Assembly (NCBI RefSeq): GCF_900143235.1
Contig: NZ_FRDF01000001.1
Location: 1-64,000 of the forward strand
DNA length: 64,000 nt
DNA from: Erythrobacter sanguineus
GTDB lineage: Bacteria > Pseudomonadota > Alphaproteobacteria > Sphingomonadales > Sphingomonadaceae
Reading direction: 5' to 3'
In this document: positions 25,628 through 36,374 of the stretch, in pieces
Position numbering within the stretch: the stretch's first letter is position 1
How the letters are laid out: each line of letters opens with the position of its first letter
Made by a program: the position numbers and the translations under genes
Notes under the pieces: generated by a model
Database searches by the model: none
What the model saw: the letters and a program-made list of their open reading frames with translations, nothing else
Told to the model about the DNA's origin: nothing

Positions 25628-26698
25628 ATGCTCTATCTGCTTGCCGAATGGCTGGGCTTCGAGGGCGCCCTCAATCTGGTTCGCTACCAGACCTTCCGTG
25701 CGGGCGCGACGCTGATGACGGCGCTCGTCATCGGCCTTCTGATCGGGCCGCGCTTCATCAACCTGTTGCGCGTGCGGCAGGGCAAGGGCCAGCCGATACG
25801 CGAGGACGGGCCGCAATCGCACTTTGCCAAACGCGGCACGCCGACCATGGGCGGGTTGATGATCCTGACCGCGCTGACACTGTCGCTGCTGTTGTGGATG
25901 GACCTGTCGAGCCCCTTCGTCTGGGCTTGCCTTGCGGTGACAATCGGATTTGGTTTCATCGGTTTCCTTGATGATTATGACAAGGTTTCGAAGAACAGCC
26001 ATGCAGGCGTTCCGGGCCGGGTGCGGCTCGCGCTGGAGTTCGTGGTGGCGGGCATCGCCGCGTGGCTGATCGTCAGCCAGATCAACACCAATCTCTATCT
26101 CCCCTTCCTGTCGGGTGTCAGCATCCCGCTGGGGCCGTTCTATTATGTCTTTGCCGCCTTCGTGATCGTGGGCGCGGGCAATGCGGTGAACCTGACCGAC
26201 GGGCTTGATGGGCTTGCGATCATGCCGGTGATCATTGCGGCGGGCACGTTTGCAATCATCGCCTATCTGGTGGGGCGCGCGGATTTCAGCGAATATCTCG
26301 GCATTCCGCATGTCCGCGGGGCGGGGGAACTGGCGATCTTCTGCGGAGCGATCATGGGGGCAGGGCTGGCCTTCCTGTGGTTCAACGCGCCGCCTGCCGC
26401 TGTGTTCATGGGCGATACCGGGTCGCTGGCGCTGGGCGGTGCACTGGGTGCGATTGCGGTCGCGAGCCATCACGAAGTCGTGCTGGCGATTGTCGGTGGA
26501 TTGTTCGTGCTGGAAGCGGTCAGCGTGATCGTGCAGGTGTTCTGGTTCAAGCGGACGGGCAGGCGGGTGTTCCGCATGGCCCCGATCCACCACCATTTCG
26601 AACAGCTCGGCTGGAGCGAGAGCAAGGTCGTGATCCGGTTCTGGATCATCGCCATGGTGCTGGCGCTGATCGGCCTTGCCACGCTGAAGCTGAGGTAG
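25628..26698 (+). CDS. mraY: phospho-MurNAc-pentapeptide translocase
   Basis: This 356-residue membrane enzyme transfers phospho-MurNAc-pentapeptide to undecaprenyl phosphate, giving lipid I. About ten membrane spans are visible, with the cytoplasmic motifs [17 protein letters not shown] (catalytic Asp pair), NLTDGLDGL and the HHHFE loop. Length and motifs are canonical. It lies between murF and murD. Confidence 0.97.
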   Translation: MLYLLAEWLGFEGALNLVRYQTFRAGATLMTALVIGLLIGPRFINLLRVRQGKGQPIREDGPQSHFAKRGTPTMGGLMILTALTLSLLLWMDLSSPFVWACLAVTIGFGFIGFLDDYDKVSKNSHAGVPGRVRLALEFVVAGIAAWLIVSQINTNLYLPFLSGVSIPLGPFYYVFAAFVIVGAGNAVNLTDGLDGLAIMPVIIAAGTFAIIAYLVGRADFSEYLGIPHVRGAGELAIFCGAIMGAGLAFLWFNAPPAAVFMGDTGSLALGGALGAIAVASHHEVVLAIVGGLFVLEAVSVIVQVFWFKRTGRRVFRMAPIHHHFEQLGWSESKVVIRFWIIAMVLALIGLATLKLR

Positions 26699-26708
26699 GC
26701 TTTAGCGG

Positions 26709-28073
26709 ATGATTACCTCCTCCGCCTTTGCCGGGAAACTCTTTGCGGTGCTGGGGCTGGCCCGTTCGGGCGCGGCTGCGGCTGAGGCGCTGCTGGCAAG
26801 CGGGGCGGAAGTGATCGCGTGGGATCGGCAGGATGTCGCGCGCGCGCCGTTCGAAGGGCGGTGCCGCCTGATCGACCCACTGGAGCTTGATCTGACGGGA
26901 TTTGCCGGTGTCGTCGTCTCCCCCGGCGTGCCGCTCAACACCCATCCCATCGCACCGCACACATGGCAATATGGCCTGCCGATGATCGGCGATATCGAGC
27001 TGTTCGCCATGGCCCGCGCCGATCTGCCTGCGCACCGGGTGGTCGGGATTACCGGCACCAACGGGAAATCGACCACCACCGCGCTGGTGCATCACATCCT
27101 CCAGACTGCGGGCGTGCCGAGCGTGATGGGCGGCAATATCGGCGATCCGATCCTTGCGCAGGAGCCTTTGCCCGAAGGGGGCGTTTATGTGCTCGAACTG
27201 TCGAGCTTCCAGATCGATCTCACCTTCACGCTCGATTGCGACATTGCGGCGCTGACCAATATTACCGCTGACCACCTTGATCGCTATGCCAGCTTTGATG
27301 CCTATGCCGCCGCCAAGACGCGGTTGTTCGCGATGCAGCAAAACGGGCTGGCGCTGATCTGCGACGAGGACGCGCCGACCCGCACCATCGCCGCGCGGCT
27401 GGAAGACGAGGGCAGGCCTGTGGCGCGGGTAAGGACTGCTGATCTCGCCGGGGCAGGGCTGGCCGATGGGCGATCGCCCTCGCTTGCCGGGCCGCATAAT
27501 GCCCAGAATGCTGCGGTTGCGGCGGCAATCTGCCGCCAACTCGGGCTTTCCGATGATCAGATCGCACGCGGGCTTGCGAGCTATCCCGGTCTGCCGCACC
27601 GGATGGAACGCATCTGCGAGGCGGCCGGGGTTATCTATATCAATGACAGCAAGGCCACCAACACCGCCTCTGCAGCCCCTGCGCTGGCCGCCTTTCCGCC
27701 TGATCCGGCAATCAATCACGGCGCAGCGCGCATCCACTGGATCTGCGGCGGGCTGCCCAAGGAGGAAGGCCTGGGTGCCTGCGCGGATCACCTCGGCAAT
27801 GTTGCGGCTGCCTATACCGTGGGCGAGGCCGGTCCGATGTTTGCCGATCTGCTCGAAGGGCAGGTGCGCACCGAACGCTGCGAATTGATCAGCGAGGCGG
27901 TGCGCCGTGCGCGCGATGCGGCCCGCCCGGGTGATATCGTGCTGCTTTCACCGGCCTGCGCCAGCTACGACCAGTTCCGCGATTACGAAAAGCGCGGCAC
28001 CCATTTCCGCCAGATGGTCGGCGCAATGACCGGCTGTGACACTGACGTGACTGGCCGGAGCATCCTGCCATGA
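26709..28073 (+). CDS. murD: UDP-MurNAc-L-alanine:D-glutamate ligase
   Basis: This 454-residue ligase has the N-terminal Rossmann part ([18 protein letters not shown]), the P-loop GITGTNGKST, NITADHLDRY and the C-terminal YINDSKATN motif. It adds D-glutamate to UDP-MurNAc-Ala. The end of the frame overlaps ftsW by four bases. A C-terminal tail of about 15 residues after the FRQMV segment is variable in the family. Confidence 0.96.
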   Translation: MITSSAFAGKLFAVLGLARSGAAAAEALLASGAEVIAWDRQDVARAPFEGRCRLIDPLELDLTGFAGVVVSPGVPLNTHPIAPHTWQYGLPMIGDIELFAMARADLPAHRVVGITGTNGKSTTTALVHHILQTAGVPSVMGGNIGDPILAQEPLPEGGVYVLELSSFQIDLTFTLDCDIAALTNITADHLDRYASFDAYAAAKTRLFAMQQNGLALICDEDAPTRTIAARLEDEGRPVARVRTADLAGAGLADGRSPSLAGPHNAQNAAVAAAICRQLGLSDDQIARGLASYPGLPHRMERICEAAGVIYINDSKATNTASAAPALAAFPPDPAINHGAARIHWICGGLPKEEGLGACADHLGNVAAAYTVGEAGPMFADLLEGQVRTERCELISEAVRRARDAARPGDIVLLSPACASYDQFRDYEKRGTHFRQMVGAMTGCDTDVTGRSILP

Positions 28074-29296
28074 GCTCGGTCTGGACCCCTGCGCGCGCTG
28101 CTTCGGGCACCTATCTCCCGCCTGCGACAATCCAGCGCCGCTGGCAGGACAGCGTGCGGATCTGGTGGCGCGAGATCGACAAGGTGTTGTTGGGGCTGAT
28201 CGTGCTGCTGATGGCGATAGGGATGCTGGCTGTCGCGGCCGCATCACCCGCCAGCGCTGATCAGCTTTCCACGACCAAGGTCCAGCTTGATGAATTCATG
28301 TTCTTCAAGCGGCATATCGTGTTTCAGGTGATGGGCCTTGCCGTGATGGTGGGGATTTCGTTCCTGTCGCGCGATTCTGCCCGGCGGCTGGGCATTCTGG
28401 TGGGCGCGATCATGCTGGCGCTATTGTTCGTGGTGCCGATCATCGGCGAGGAGAAGAACGGCGCGCGGCGCTGGATCAATGTCGGCACGTCGTTGCAGCC
28501 GTCCGAATTCCTGAAACCTGGCTTCGCGATCATCTGCGCCTGGGTGCTGAGCTGGAAGCTGCGCGATTCCAACCTCCCGGTGATTGCTTTGGTCACCGGC
28601 CTGATGGCGTTGGTGGCGGGGTTGTTGATGCTTCAGCCGAACCTTGGCGATGCGATCCTGTTCGGCGGGATCTGGCTGGTGATGGTGTTGCTAGCGGGCA
28701 TGGCGTGGCAGCGCATCGCGGGGCTGGCGGCGGCGGGGGGCGCGGCGCTGGCGCTGGCTTACATGTTCTATGACAATGCCCGCCACCGGATCGACAGCTT
28801 TCTGGGCGGCGGCACCGCCTTCGATCAGGTCGATCTCGCCCAGCGCACCCTGCTTGCGGGCGGGTGGACTGGCAGCGGGCTGTGGCTCGGCATCCGCAAG
28901 ATGAACCTGCCCGAGGCGCACACGGATTACATCTTCTCGGTCATCGGTGAGGAATTCGGCCTGATGGTCTGCGCGCTGATCGTGGTGCTTTACGGCGCGG
29001 TGGTGATCCGCGCCTTGATGCGGATGGTGGGCGAAGACAATCTGTTCGCGCTGTTGGCGGGCGTCGGTCTAATCACCCAGTTCGGCGGGCAGGCCTTCAT
29101 CAACATCCTCGTCAACCTCAAGCTGTTCCCGTCCAAGGGGATGACCTTGCCGTTGATCTCCTATGGCGGATCATCGACACTGGCGGTGTGCTTCACGCTT
29201 GGGCTATTGCTGGCGATCACGCGGCGTAATCCGTTCCTCGCCCGCGAGGCGGGGGGATTGCGCGACCTGATCGAACGCAAGGAGGAACGCCCATGA
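28070..29296 (+). CDS. ftsW: peptidoglycan glycosyltransferase FtsW
   Basis: This 408-residue SEDS protein polymerises lipid II at the septum with FtsI. About ten membrane spans are visible, with the SEDS motifs GARRWI, QPSEFLKP, LLMLQPNLGD, the HTDYIFSVIGEEFG loop (with the catalytic Asp) and LPLISYGGSS. The N-terminal 45 residues are cytoplasmic. It overlaps murD and murG by four bases each, so translation of these three is coupled. Confidence 0.96.
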   Translation: MSSVWTPARAASGTYLPPATIQRRWQDSVRIWWREIDKVLLGLIVLLMAIGMLAVAAASPASADQLSTTKVQLDEFMFFKRHIVFQVMGLAVMVGISFLSRDSARRLGILVGAIMLALLFVVPIIGEEKNGARRWINVGTSLQPSEFLKPGFAIICAWVLSWKLRDSNLPVIALVTGLMALVAGLLMLQPNLGDAILFGGIWLVMVLLAGMAWQRIAGLAAAGGAALALAYMFYDNARHRIDSFLGGGTAFDQVDLAQRTLLAGGWTGSGLWLGIRKMNLPEAHTDYIFSVIGEEFGLMVCALIVVLYGAVVIRALMRMVGEDNLFALLAGVGLITQFGGQAFINILVNLKLFPSKGMTLPLISYGGSSTLAVCFTLGLLLAITRRNPFLAREAGGLRDLIERKEERP

Positions 29297-30531
29297 CCAG
29301 CGAGACCCGCACCGGCGCCTCGCGCCATTATGTGCTGGCCGCAGGCGGCACCGGCGGTCACCTGATCCCGGCCTTTGCGCTGGCGGTAGAACTGCATGCA
29401 CGCGGGCATCATGTGGCGCTGATCACAGATGATCGCGGCGCCAATATTCCGGGCAAGCCCGATTTTCTCACCGCCCATGTCCTGCCCGCCGGACGGTTCG
29501 GCAAGAACCCGCTCGGCTGGCCCAAAGGGATGGCCGCCGTCGTGGAAGGGCGGCGCATGGCGCTGCGCCTGTTCGACGCGTTCGAGCCCAGCGCCATCAT
29601 CGGCTTTGGCGGCTATCCCGCGTTGCCCGCGTTGCTGGCGGCGACATCTGCGGGCTTGCCCAGCGTGATCCATGAACAGAACGCGGTGCTGGGCCGGGTC
29701 AACCGGCTGCTCAGCGGAAGGGTTGATGCGATTGCGACCTCCTATGCCAAGGTTGACCGGCTGAAACCCAGGCACGCGGCCAAGCTGCATCTTACCGGCA
29801 ATCCCGTGCGGCCCGAGGTTCTGACCCTGCGCGAACAGGATTTCCCCGCCTTTACCGAGGAAGGCCTGCTGCGCGTGCTGGTAACCGGCGGCAGTCAGGG
29901 CGCGCGGGTGTTGTCGGAAGTTGTCCCGGATGGTCTCGCCATGCTGCCGCCCGCACTGCGCCAGCGGTTGCAGGTGACCCAGCAATGCCGCGCCGAAGAT
30001 CTGGATTCCGTGCGTCAGCGCTATGCCGAACATGATATTCCGGCCGAACTCGGCACCTATTTTGAAGACATGCACGAACGGCTGGCGGACGCGCACCTGT
30101 TCATCGGGCGCGCAGGCGCTTCGACCATTGCCGAACTGACCGCTGTTGGCCGTCCGGCAATCCTGATCCCGCTGCCGATTGCGACCGACGATCATCAGGC
30201 GGTCAACACGCGCGAGATGGTCAAGGCGGGCGGCGCGCGGATGATCCGGCAGGACGCGTTCCAGCCCAAGGAACTCGCCAAGCAGATCCAGGCAATGGCG
30301 ATGAACCCGGGCAGCCTTGCCAATGCCGCGCATTGCGCCTTCAATTGCGGACGGCCCGATGCGGCGAAGGATCTGGCCGATCTGGTCGAGAGCATGAGCG
30401 GGATCGATCTGATGGACGTGATCCGCGTGGGCGAGGCAAGCCCGCGCGTCGCCCAGACCGCTGCTCGTCCGCAAACCTCGACCCGCAAGGCTGCCCGCGG
30501 CATGGTTGCCGAGGATCAGGTGGGCGCATGA
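29293..30531 (+). CDS. murG: lipid II synthase MurG (GlcNAc transferase)
   Basis: This 412-residue GT28 glycosyltransferase adds GlcNAc to lipid I at the inner face of the membrane. It has [14 protein letters not shown], the [13 protein letters not shown] segment, VTGGSQGAR and [29 protein letters not shown] precedes the start, which overlaps the ftsW stop (ATGA). The C-terminal 45 residues are a low-complexity extension beyond the usual end. Confidence 0.96.
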   Translation: MTSETRTGASRHYVLAAGGTGGHLIPAFALAVELHARGHHVALITDDRGANIPGKPDFLTAHVLPAGRFGKNPLGWPKGMAAVVEGRRMALRLFDAFEPSAIIGFGGYPALPALLAATSAGLPSVIHEQNAVLGRVNRLLSGRVDAIATSYAKVDRLKPRHAAKLHLTGNPVRPEVLTLREQDFPAFTEEGLLRVLVTGGSQGARVLSEVVPDGLAMLPPALRQRLQVTQQCRAEDLDSVRQRYAEHDIPAELGTYFEDMHERLADAHLFIGRAGASTIAELTAVGRPAILIPLPIATDDHQAVNTREMVKAGGARMIRQDAFQPKELAKQIQAMAMNPGSLANAAHCAFNCGRPDAAKDLADLVESMSGIDLMDVIRVGEASPRVAQTAARPQTSTRKAARGMVAEDQVGA

Positions 30532-31958
30532 AAGGTGTCGGCACCGATATCGGCACGATCCACTTCGTCGGCATCGGCGGGATCGGCATGTCCGGCATTG
30601 CCGAGGTGATGCGCAATCTCGGCTACACGGTGCAAGGGTCCGACATCGCCGAAAGTCCGAGCGTCGAACGCCTGCGCGCGCGCGGGATCACGGTGCATAT
30701 CGGCCACGCGCGCGAGAATGTCGAAGGCACCGCCGTGGTCGTCACCTCCACCGCCGTGCGCCGCACCAATCCCGAAGTCGCCGCCGCCTTGGAGGCCCGC
30801 ATTCCCGTGGTGCGCCGGGCCGAGATGCTGGCCGAACTGATGCGGCTCAAATCCACCGTCGCGGTGGCAGGCACCCATGGCAAGACCACCACCACCAGCA
30901 TGATCGCGACGCTGCTCGATGCCGGCGGGATTGATCCCACCGTCATCAATGGCGGGATCATCGAACAATATGGCTCGAACGCGCGGCTGGGCGATTCCGA
31001 CTGGATGGTGGTCGAAGCAGACGAAAGCGACGGCAGCTTCCTGAGGCTCGACGGCACCATCGCGGTGGTCACCAATATTGATCCCGAACACCTCGATCAC
31101 TACGGCGATTTCGACGGGGTGAAGAAAGCGTTCGTGGAATTCATCCACAACGTCCCGTTCTACGGCGCGGCGATATTGTGCATCGATCACGCGGAAGTGC
31201 AGGCCGTGATCTGCCAGGTGCGTGATCGCAAGGTGGTGACCTACGGCTTCTCGTTGCAGGCCGATATCTGCGGGGTCAACGTCCGCAGCGGCGAAGGCGG
31301 CAACACCTTCGATGTGATCGTGCGCCAGCGGGGACTTGAAGATCGCCGGATCGAAGGCGTGCACCTGCCGATGCCGGGGCGCCACAATGTCCAGAATGCG
31401 CTCGCGGCAATTGCCGTGGCGGTGGAGATGGGTTGCAGCGATGCGGTGATCCGCACCGGCTTTGCGCGCTTTGGCGGTGTGCGGCGGCGCTTCACCAAGG
31501 TCGGCACGGTCGCGCTGGATGGGGGTGAGGCAACCATCATTGATGATTACGCCCATCACCCGGTTGAAATCCGCGCCGTGCTTTCAGCGGCGCGCGAGGC
31601 GGTCGCCGGGTCGCAGGGCAGGGTGATCGCGGTTGCCCAGCCGCACCGCTATTCACGCCTCAATGATCTGATGGATGCCTTCCAGTCGTGCTTTGACGAT
31701 GCCGACATCGCCTATGTCGCGCCGGTCTATTCAGCGGGCGAAGATCCGCTGCCGGGCGTTGATCACGCTGCGTTGGTGGCGGGCATGAAGGCGCGCGGGC
31801 ACCGCGCAGCGCGCGAGATCGCGGGCGCCGAAGCGCTGGCAGAGGTGCTGGCGAGCGAACTGGAAGCGGGCGATATGGTGGTGTGCCTCGGCGCGGGCGA
31901 TATCACCCGCTGGGCGGCCGGCCTTGGGCAGGCGATTGCCGGGCAACGGGGGGCGTGA
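30528..31958 (+). CDS. murC: UDP-MurNAc:L-alanine ligase
   Basis: This 476-residue ligase adds the first amino acid to UDP-MurNAc. It has [16 protein letters not shown], the P-loop [31 protein letters not shown] and DDYAHHP. The start at 30528 forms an ATGA overlap with murG; the longer open frame upstream (30333) is antisense-like Arg-rich sequence within murG. The following murB starts six bases after its stop. Confidence 0.97.
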   Translation: MKGVGTDIGTIHFVGIGGIGMSGIAEVMRNLGYTVQGSDIAESPSVERLRARGITVHIGHARENVEGTAVVVTSTAVRRTNPEVAAALEARIPVVRRAEMLAELMRLKSTVAVAGTHGKTTTTSMIATLLDAGGIDPTVINGGIIEQYGSNARLGDSDWMVVEADESDGSFLRLDGTIAVVTNIDPEHLDHYGDFDGVKKAFVEFIHNVPFYGAAILCIDHAEVQAVICQVRDRKVVTYGFSLQADICGVNVRSGEGGNTFDVIVRQRGLEDRRIEGVHLPMPGRHNVQNALAAIAVAVEMGCSDAVIRTGFARFGGVRRRFTKVGTVALDGGEATIIDDYAHHPVEIRAVLSAAREAVAGSQGRVIAVAQPHRYSRLNDLMDAFQSCFDDADIAYVAPVYSAGEDPLPGVDHAALVAGMKARGHRAAREIAGAEALAEVLASELEAGDMVVCLGAGDITRWAAGLGQAIAGQRGA

Positions 31959-31963
31959 AGGCC

Positions 31964-32929
31964 ATGGATCAGCCCGGCGATGGTTACGCATTCGATGATG
32001 GCGCGGCCCCGACCTGCGCGGTCGAAGGGGCCGTATCCGCGCCAATCCCGCTTGAAGGCATTCGCGGCAAACTGACCTGCAAGGCGCCGCTTGCGCCCTA
32101 TACCTGGTTCAAGACCGGCGGCCCGGCCGACTGGCTGTTCGAACCGGCCGATCTGGAAGACCTCAAGGCGTTCCTTGAACGGCTCGGCGGGGAAATCCCG
32201 GTGATGGCGCTGGGCCTTGGCTCGAACATGATCGTGCGCGATGGCGGGGTGCCGGGCGTGGTGGTGCGGCTGGGCAAGGCATTTTCGGGCGTCGCAATCA
32301 CCGGCGAGAACGAAATCACCTGCGGCGGCGGGGCGAGCGGCATTCTGGTCGCCTCGGTCGCGCGCGACAATGGCATTGCGGGGCTGGAATTCCTGCGCGG
32401 CATTCCCGGCACGGTCGGCGGGTTCGTGCGGATGAACGGCGGGGCTTACGGGCGCGAGGTGGCCGATGTGCTGATCGACTGCGCTGTGATCCTGCCCGAA
32501 GGCGCGCTGGTCACGCTGTCGGCGGCGGAACTGGAATTCAGCTATCGCCATTCCGCCCTGCCCGAAGGGGCTATTGTGGTGTCCGCACGCTTCGTGGGGC
32601 ATCCCGGTGATCCGGCGGACATCGGCGCGGAAATGGACCGCATCGCCGCCGCGCGCGAAGTCAGCCAGCCGCTGCGCACCAAGACCGGCGGATCGACCTT
32701 CAAGAACCCTGAGGGCAAGAAGGCGTGGGAATTGGTGGACGCCGCCGGTTGCCGCGGGCTGACACTGGGCGGGGCGCAGGTTAGCGAGAAACACACCAAT
32801 TTCCTGATCAACACTGGCACCGCCACCAGCGCCGATATCGAAGGGCTGGGCGAACTGGTGCGCGACAAGGTCTATGCCGCGACCGGCGTCAGCCTCGAAT
32901 GGGAAATCCAGCGGGTGGGGCGGCCGTGA
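31964..32929 (+). CDS. murB: UDP-N-acetylenolpyruvoylglucosamine reductase
   Basis: This 321-residue FAD enzyme makes UDP-MurNAc with NADPH. It has TWFKTGGPADWL, ALGLGSNMIVRDGG (FAD site), GIPGTVGGFVRMNGGAYG, the catalytic Ser in KTGGSTFKNPEG and Glu in WEIQRVG. It is of the type I group. An ATG at 31964 is used; a GTG at 31955 that overlaps the murC stop is an alternative. The N-terminus carries about 25 extra residues before the FAD domain. Confidence 0.95.
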   Translation: MDQPGDGYAFDDGAAPTCAVEGAVSAPIPLEGIRGKLTCKAPLAPYTWFKTGGPADWLFEPADLEDLKAFLERLGGEIPVMALGLGSNMIVRDGGVPGVVVRLGKAFSGVAITGENEITCGGGASGILVASVARDNGIAGLEFLRGIPGTVGGFVRMNGGAYGREVADVLIDCAVILPEGALVTLSAAELEFSYRHSALPEGAIVVSARFVGHPGDPADIGAEMDRIAAAREVSQPLRTKTGGSTFKNPEGKKAWELVDAAGCRGLTLGGAQVSEKHTNFLINTGTATSADIEGLGELVRDKVYAATGVSLEWEIQRVGRP

Positions 32930-32989
32930 TGCCTATCGACCTTCCGTGCGCTCCGGCGCTAGCAGGAGCCCGGATCGCAGCGCAGGGGA

Positions 32990-33012
32990 ATGGATTCCTG
33001 CTTTCGCAGGGG
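32990..33012. repeat. REP-like hairpin between murB and ddl
   Basis: GATTCCTGC-TTTC-GCAGGGG: the stem CCTGC/GCAGG with a TTTC loop is the same design as the GATCCCAGC-TTTC-GCTGGG palindromes at 68, 2601 and 2945. It is the only gap of about 100 bases within the murC-ftsA stretch. Confidence 0.5.
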
Positions 33013-33031
33013 TGCACAGACGGAAAATTCA

Positions 33032-34027
33032 ATGACTGATCGCAAAGCCCTCCACGTCGCGGTCCTGATGGGCGGCTGGGCGAATGAGCGCGCAGTGTCG
33101 CTTTCCAGCGGCACAGGCGTAGCCGATGCGCTGGAAAGCAAGGGCCACCGCGTCACCCGGATCGACATGACCCGCGATGTGGCGCTGCGTCTGCATGAGG
33201 CCAAGCCCGATGTCGTGTTCAACGCGCTTCACGGCGTTCCGGGAGAGGACGGGACAGTGCAGGGGATGCTCGACCTGATGGGGCTGGCCTATACCCATTC
33301 GGGCCTCGCCACCTCGGTGATCGCGATTGACAAGCAACTGACCAAGCAGGCGCTGGTGCCCCACGGTATCCCGATGCCCGGTGGGCGGATTGTGACCCGC
33401 GCAGAACTCTACGAACGCGACCCCCTGCCGCGCCCCTATGTGCTGAAGCCGGTTAACGAAGGTTCTTCCGTCGGTGTCGCCATCGTCACCGAGAACGGCA
33501 ATGTCGGCAACCCGATCAGCCCCGATGCCAAAGGTCCGTGGCAGGAATTTGCCGAACTGCTGGCCGAACCCTTCATCAGGGGCCGCGAACTCACCACCGC
33601 CGTAATCGACGGCGCTGATGGCCCGCGCGCGCTCGGGGTCACTGAACTGGTGATCGACAACGGTTTCTACGATTACGAGCACAAATATACCGAAGGCCGC
33701 ACGCTCCACGTCTTTCCGGCCAAGCTCCCGCCCGAAATTACGGCCTTGTGCGAACAATATGCGGTCAAGGCGCATCAGGTGCTGGGCTGCCACGGCACCA
33801 GCCGCACAGACTTCCGCTGGGATGATGAAGCGGGCGAGGCCGGGTTGTTCGTGCTGGAAACCAACACCCAGCCAGGCATGACCCCGCTCAGTCTCGTGCC
33901 CGAACAGGCGGCGGCTTGCGGCATTGCCTATGCCGATCTGGTCGAAATGCTGGTGGCAGAGGCGCTCAGGGTTCACGCAGGCAAACAGGCGAAAGGGGGC
34001 GCGCATGGCGCAGCAGATCAGGCGTAG
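33032..34027 (+). CDS. ddl: D-alanine:D-alanine ligase
   Basis: This 331-residue ATP-grasp enzyme makes the D-Ala-D-Ala dipeptide used by MurF. It has VLMGGWANERAVSLSSG, NALHGVPGEDG, LKPVNEGSSVGV and the metal-binding ETNTQPGMTPLSLVPE. The ATG at 33032 has GGA 9 bases upstream; a more distant ATG (32990) lies in the repeat. Its 3' end overlaps ftsQ by 23 bases. Confidence 0.96.
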   Translation: MTDRKALHVAVLMGGWANERAVSLSSGTGVADALESKGHRVTRIDMTRDVALRLHEAKPDVVFNALHGVPGEDGTVQGMLDLMGLAYTHSGLATSVIAIDKQLTKQALVPHGIPMPGGRIVTRAELYERDPLPRPYVLKPVNEGSSVGVAIVTENGNVGNPISPDAKGPWQEFAELLAEPFIRGRELTTAVIDGADGPRALGVTELVIDNGFYDYEHKYTEGRTLHVFPAKLPPEITALCEQYAVKAHQVLGCHGTSRTDFRWDDEAGEAGLFVLETNTQPGMTPLSLVPEQAAACGIAYADLVEMLVAEALRVHAGKQAKGGAHGAADQA

Positions 34028-34928
34028 CTCCACCACCGGCGTGCGCCGCGCCACCAAGGCGCAGAGCCGCGCGGTTACCGCTCGCAAGGCGCAGGGGCGC
34101 GCCAGCGGTTTCATTGACTGGCTGATGGGCCTGCTCCCGTTCACCGAGGAACAGTGGAGCCGCATCTGGCTTGCCATCATCATCGGCGGGGCGGTGGGGC
34201 TGGCCTTCATCATCGCCAGCCTTGCAGGCGTGCCGGCCATGGCCGAAGCGCAGGTCGCGCGGATTGCCGCCGACGCCGGGTTCGAAGTGCGCAATGTGCG
34301 CGTCACCGGCACCAATCGCATGGACGAACGGCTGGTCTATGCCCGCGTCCTCTCGCAGCGCGAACGGGCCATGCCCGACGTCGATGTCACCGCCCTGCGC
34401 GCCGAGCTGATGACCTTGCCCTGGGTCAAGGATGCGCGGGTTTCGATCCAGCTGCCGCACACGCTGGCCATCGATATTGTTGAGCGCACGCCCCATGCCG
34501 TGCTGGAAAAGCCCGATCGGCTGGTGCTGATCGATGCCGGCGGGGAGGAGCTGGAAACTGTCGCCCCGGACAAGGCCAAGGGGATGCTGCGGCTTGCCGG
34601 GCCGGGTGCCGGCCAGCAGGCCCGGCAGCTTGAAAAGCTGCTCGCCGCCGCGCCGGCCCTGAGCCCGCAGGTCGAAAGCGCCGAATGGGTCGGCAACCGC
34701 CGCTGGAACCTGACCTTCCGCACCGCACAATTGCTGGCCTTGCCCGAAGGCGAGATCGAGGCGGCGACCGCGCTGGTCAAGTTCGCCCAGCTCGACGGCC
34801 AGAACCGGCTGCTGGGGGGCAAGGTGCTGGCGTTCGACATGCGATCACCCCCGCGGCTTTACATGCGACTGCCCGATGATGGCGGTGCCGCGGCCAAGGC
34901 TGCGGCCAGGGCCGGAGGCGCGCTGTAA
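34005..34928 (+). CDS. ftsQ: cell division protein FtsQ
   Basis: This 307-residue divisome protein has a long basic cytoplasmic N-terminus (about 55 residues), one membrane span (IWLAIIIGGAVGLAFIIASL), a POTRA domain (FEVRNVRVTGTNRMDERLV) and a beta domain ending in FDMRSPPRLYMRLP. AAAGGGGG is 6 bases before the ATG. It links early and late division proteins. The stop overlaps ftsA (TAATG). Confidence 0.94.
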   Translation: MAQQIRRSSTTGVRRATKAQSRAVTARKAQGRASGFIDWLMGLLPFTEEQWSRIWLAIIIGGAVGLAFIIASLAGVPAMAEAQVARIAADAGFEVRNVRVTGTNRMDERLVYARVLSQRERAMPDVDVTALRAELMTLPWVKDARVSIQLPHTLAIDIVERTPHAVLEKPDRLVLIDAGGEELETVAPDKAKGMLRLAGPGAGQQARQLEKLLAAAPALSPQVESAEWVGNRRWNLTFRTAQLLALPEGEIEAATALVKFAQLDGQNRLLGGKVLAFDMRSPPRLYMRLPDDGGAAAKAAARAGGAL

Positions 34929-36250
34929 TGGCCTCGCGCGGTGCCGCTCCCCGCCGCTTTGCGCGGACCTTCGGCGCGGTCAATATCGGCTCGTTCCGCA
35001 TCTCGGCGATGATCATGGGCGAGACCGAGGCTGGTGAGCTGGAGGTGCTGGGGTCCGGCCATCGCAAGAGCGCCGGGATCAAGCGCGGCTATGTTACCGA
35101 CATGGACGCGGCGAGCCATGCCATCCGCGACGCGGTCGAACGCGCTGAGAAGAGCGCGAACACCAGCGTGCGCAGCGTTTGGATCGCCTGCGCCGGGGCA
35201 GGCCTCGCCAGCAATGTCGCCTCGGTCGACATCGAGATCGGCGGGCGGCGGATCGAGGACGAGGATGTCGAGCAGCTGCTGATCGAGGCGCAGGCCATGA
35301 TCCAGCCCGACGGGCGCACCGTGCTGCACGCCCAGCCTGCGCATTACACGCTCGACGGGGCGCATGGCGTGGCCAATCCGCGCGGGCTCCATGCCGAACG
35401 ACTGGGCGTGGATATCCATGTCATGCTGGCCGATGGCGCGCCGGTGCGCAATCTGACCGAGGCAGTACAGAACGCGCACCTTTCGGTTGAGGGCGTGGTC
35501 GCAGCGCCGCTGGCAGCGGGCCATGCCTGCCTGACGCTCGAAGAGCGCGAACTGGGCGTTGCGCTGGTCGAAATCGGCGCCGACGTTACCAATGTCGCCG
35601 TCTTCGCGGGCGGGATGCTGCTGGGCTTGCAGGCGGTGCCGATGGGCTCGGCCGACATCACCGATGCAATCGCCAGCGGTTTCGGGATCCGCCGTTCGCA
35701 GGCCGAGCGGCTGAAATGCGTGGCGGGTTCGGCGATTGCCAGCCCGGCCGATCACCGCGAGCTGATCCCGGTCAATGGCCCCAATGATGCCCCCGAAGAT
35801 GCCGCCACCGGCCCCTTGGCGCGCGGGGCGGATGACAAGAACCGCATCGTTCGGGCTGAACTGGTCTCGGTGGTGACCCAGCAACTCGCGGTGCTTACCG
35901 GACAAATCGGCAAGGCTTTGAAGGAAATGGGTTTTTCCGGTTCCAGCGCCGGTCAGGTGGTGCTGACCGGAGGGGGCGCAGAGCTGGCCGGGCTGGCCGA
36001 TTTCATGCAGGGCGCGCTGGGGCAACCCGTTCGGCTTGGCCGCCCGCCACAGCTTCCCGGAATGCCCGAGGCACACCACGCGCCCGGCTTTGCAACGCTG
36101 GCGGGCCTGTGCCTTTATGCGGCCGAAGACCCGGTTGATATCCGCGCCGTTGGCGGCGGGCAGACGGCGCGTTATCGCAGCGCATCGCGCGAAGGCGGGG
36201 CGATGGCGCTTGCCACGCGGCTGTTCCGGGCGCTCAAGGAGAATTTCTGA
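34928..36250 (+). CDS. ftsA: cell division protein FtsA
   Basis: This 440-residue actin-like ATPase tethers FtsZ to the membrane. It has the N-terminal phosphate loop region GAVNIGSFRIS (divergent from the usual GT), the 1C domain, GADVTNVAVFAGG, and TGGGAELAGL near the C-terminus. The last residues (LATRLFRALKENF) form an amphipathic membrane-targeting helix. It starts on the last base of the ftsQ stop codon. Confidence 0.96.
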   Translation: MASRGAAPRRFARTFGAVNIGSFRISAMIMGETEAGELEVLGSGHRKSAGIKRGYVTDMDAASHAIRDAVERAEKSANTSVRSVWIACAGAGLASNVASVDIEIGGRRIEDEDVEQLLIEAQAMIQPDGRTVLHAQPAHYTLDGAHGVANPRGLHAERLGVDIHVMLADGAPVRNLTEAVQNAHLSVEGVVAAPLAAGHACLTLEERELGVALVEIGADVTNVAVFAGGMLLGLQAVPMGSADITDAIASGFGIRRSQAERLKCVAGSAIASPADHRELIPVNGPNDAPEDAATGPLARGADDKNRIVRAELVSVVTQQLAVLTGQIGKALKEMGFSGSSAGQVVLTGGGAELAGLADFMQGALGQPVRLGRPPQLPGMPEAHHAPGFATLAGLCLYAAEDPVDIRAVGGGQTARYRSASREGGAMALATRLFRALKENF

Positions 36251-36374
36251 CGGGGCAAGGCCTGTGGATAAGGACTCATGCCCTATAAAATGTGGCCGAT
36301 GATTATGTCACAGAGGTAAGAAGACGGCAGGAGAAGGGCTGAAAGCCTGAAATCCCGCGCTGGAGGACAAGCTG

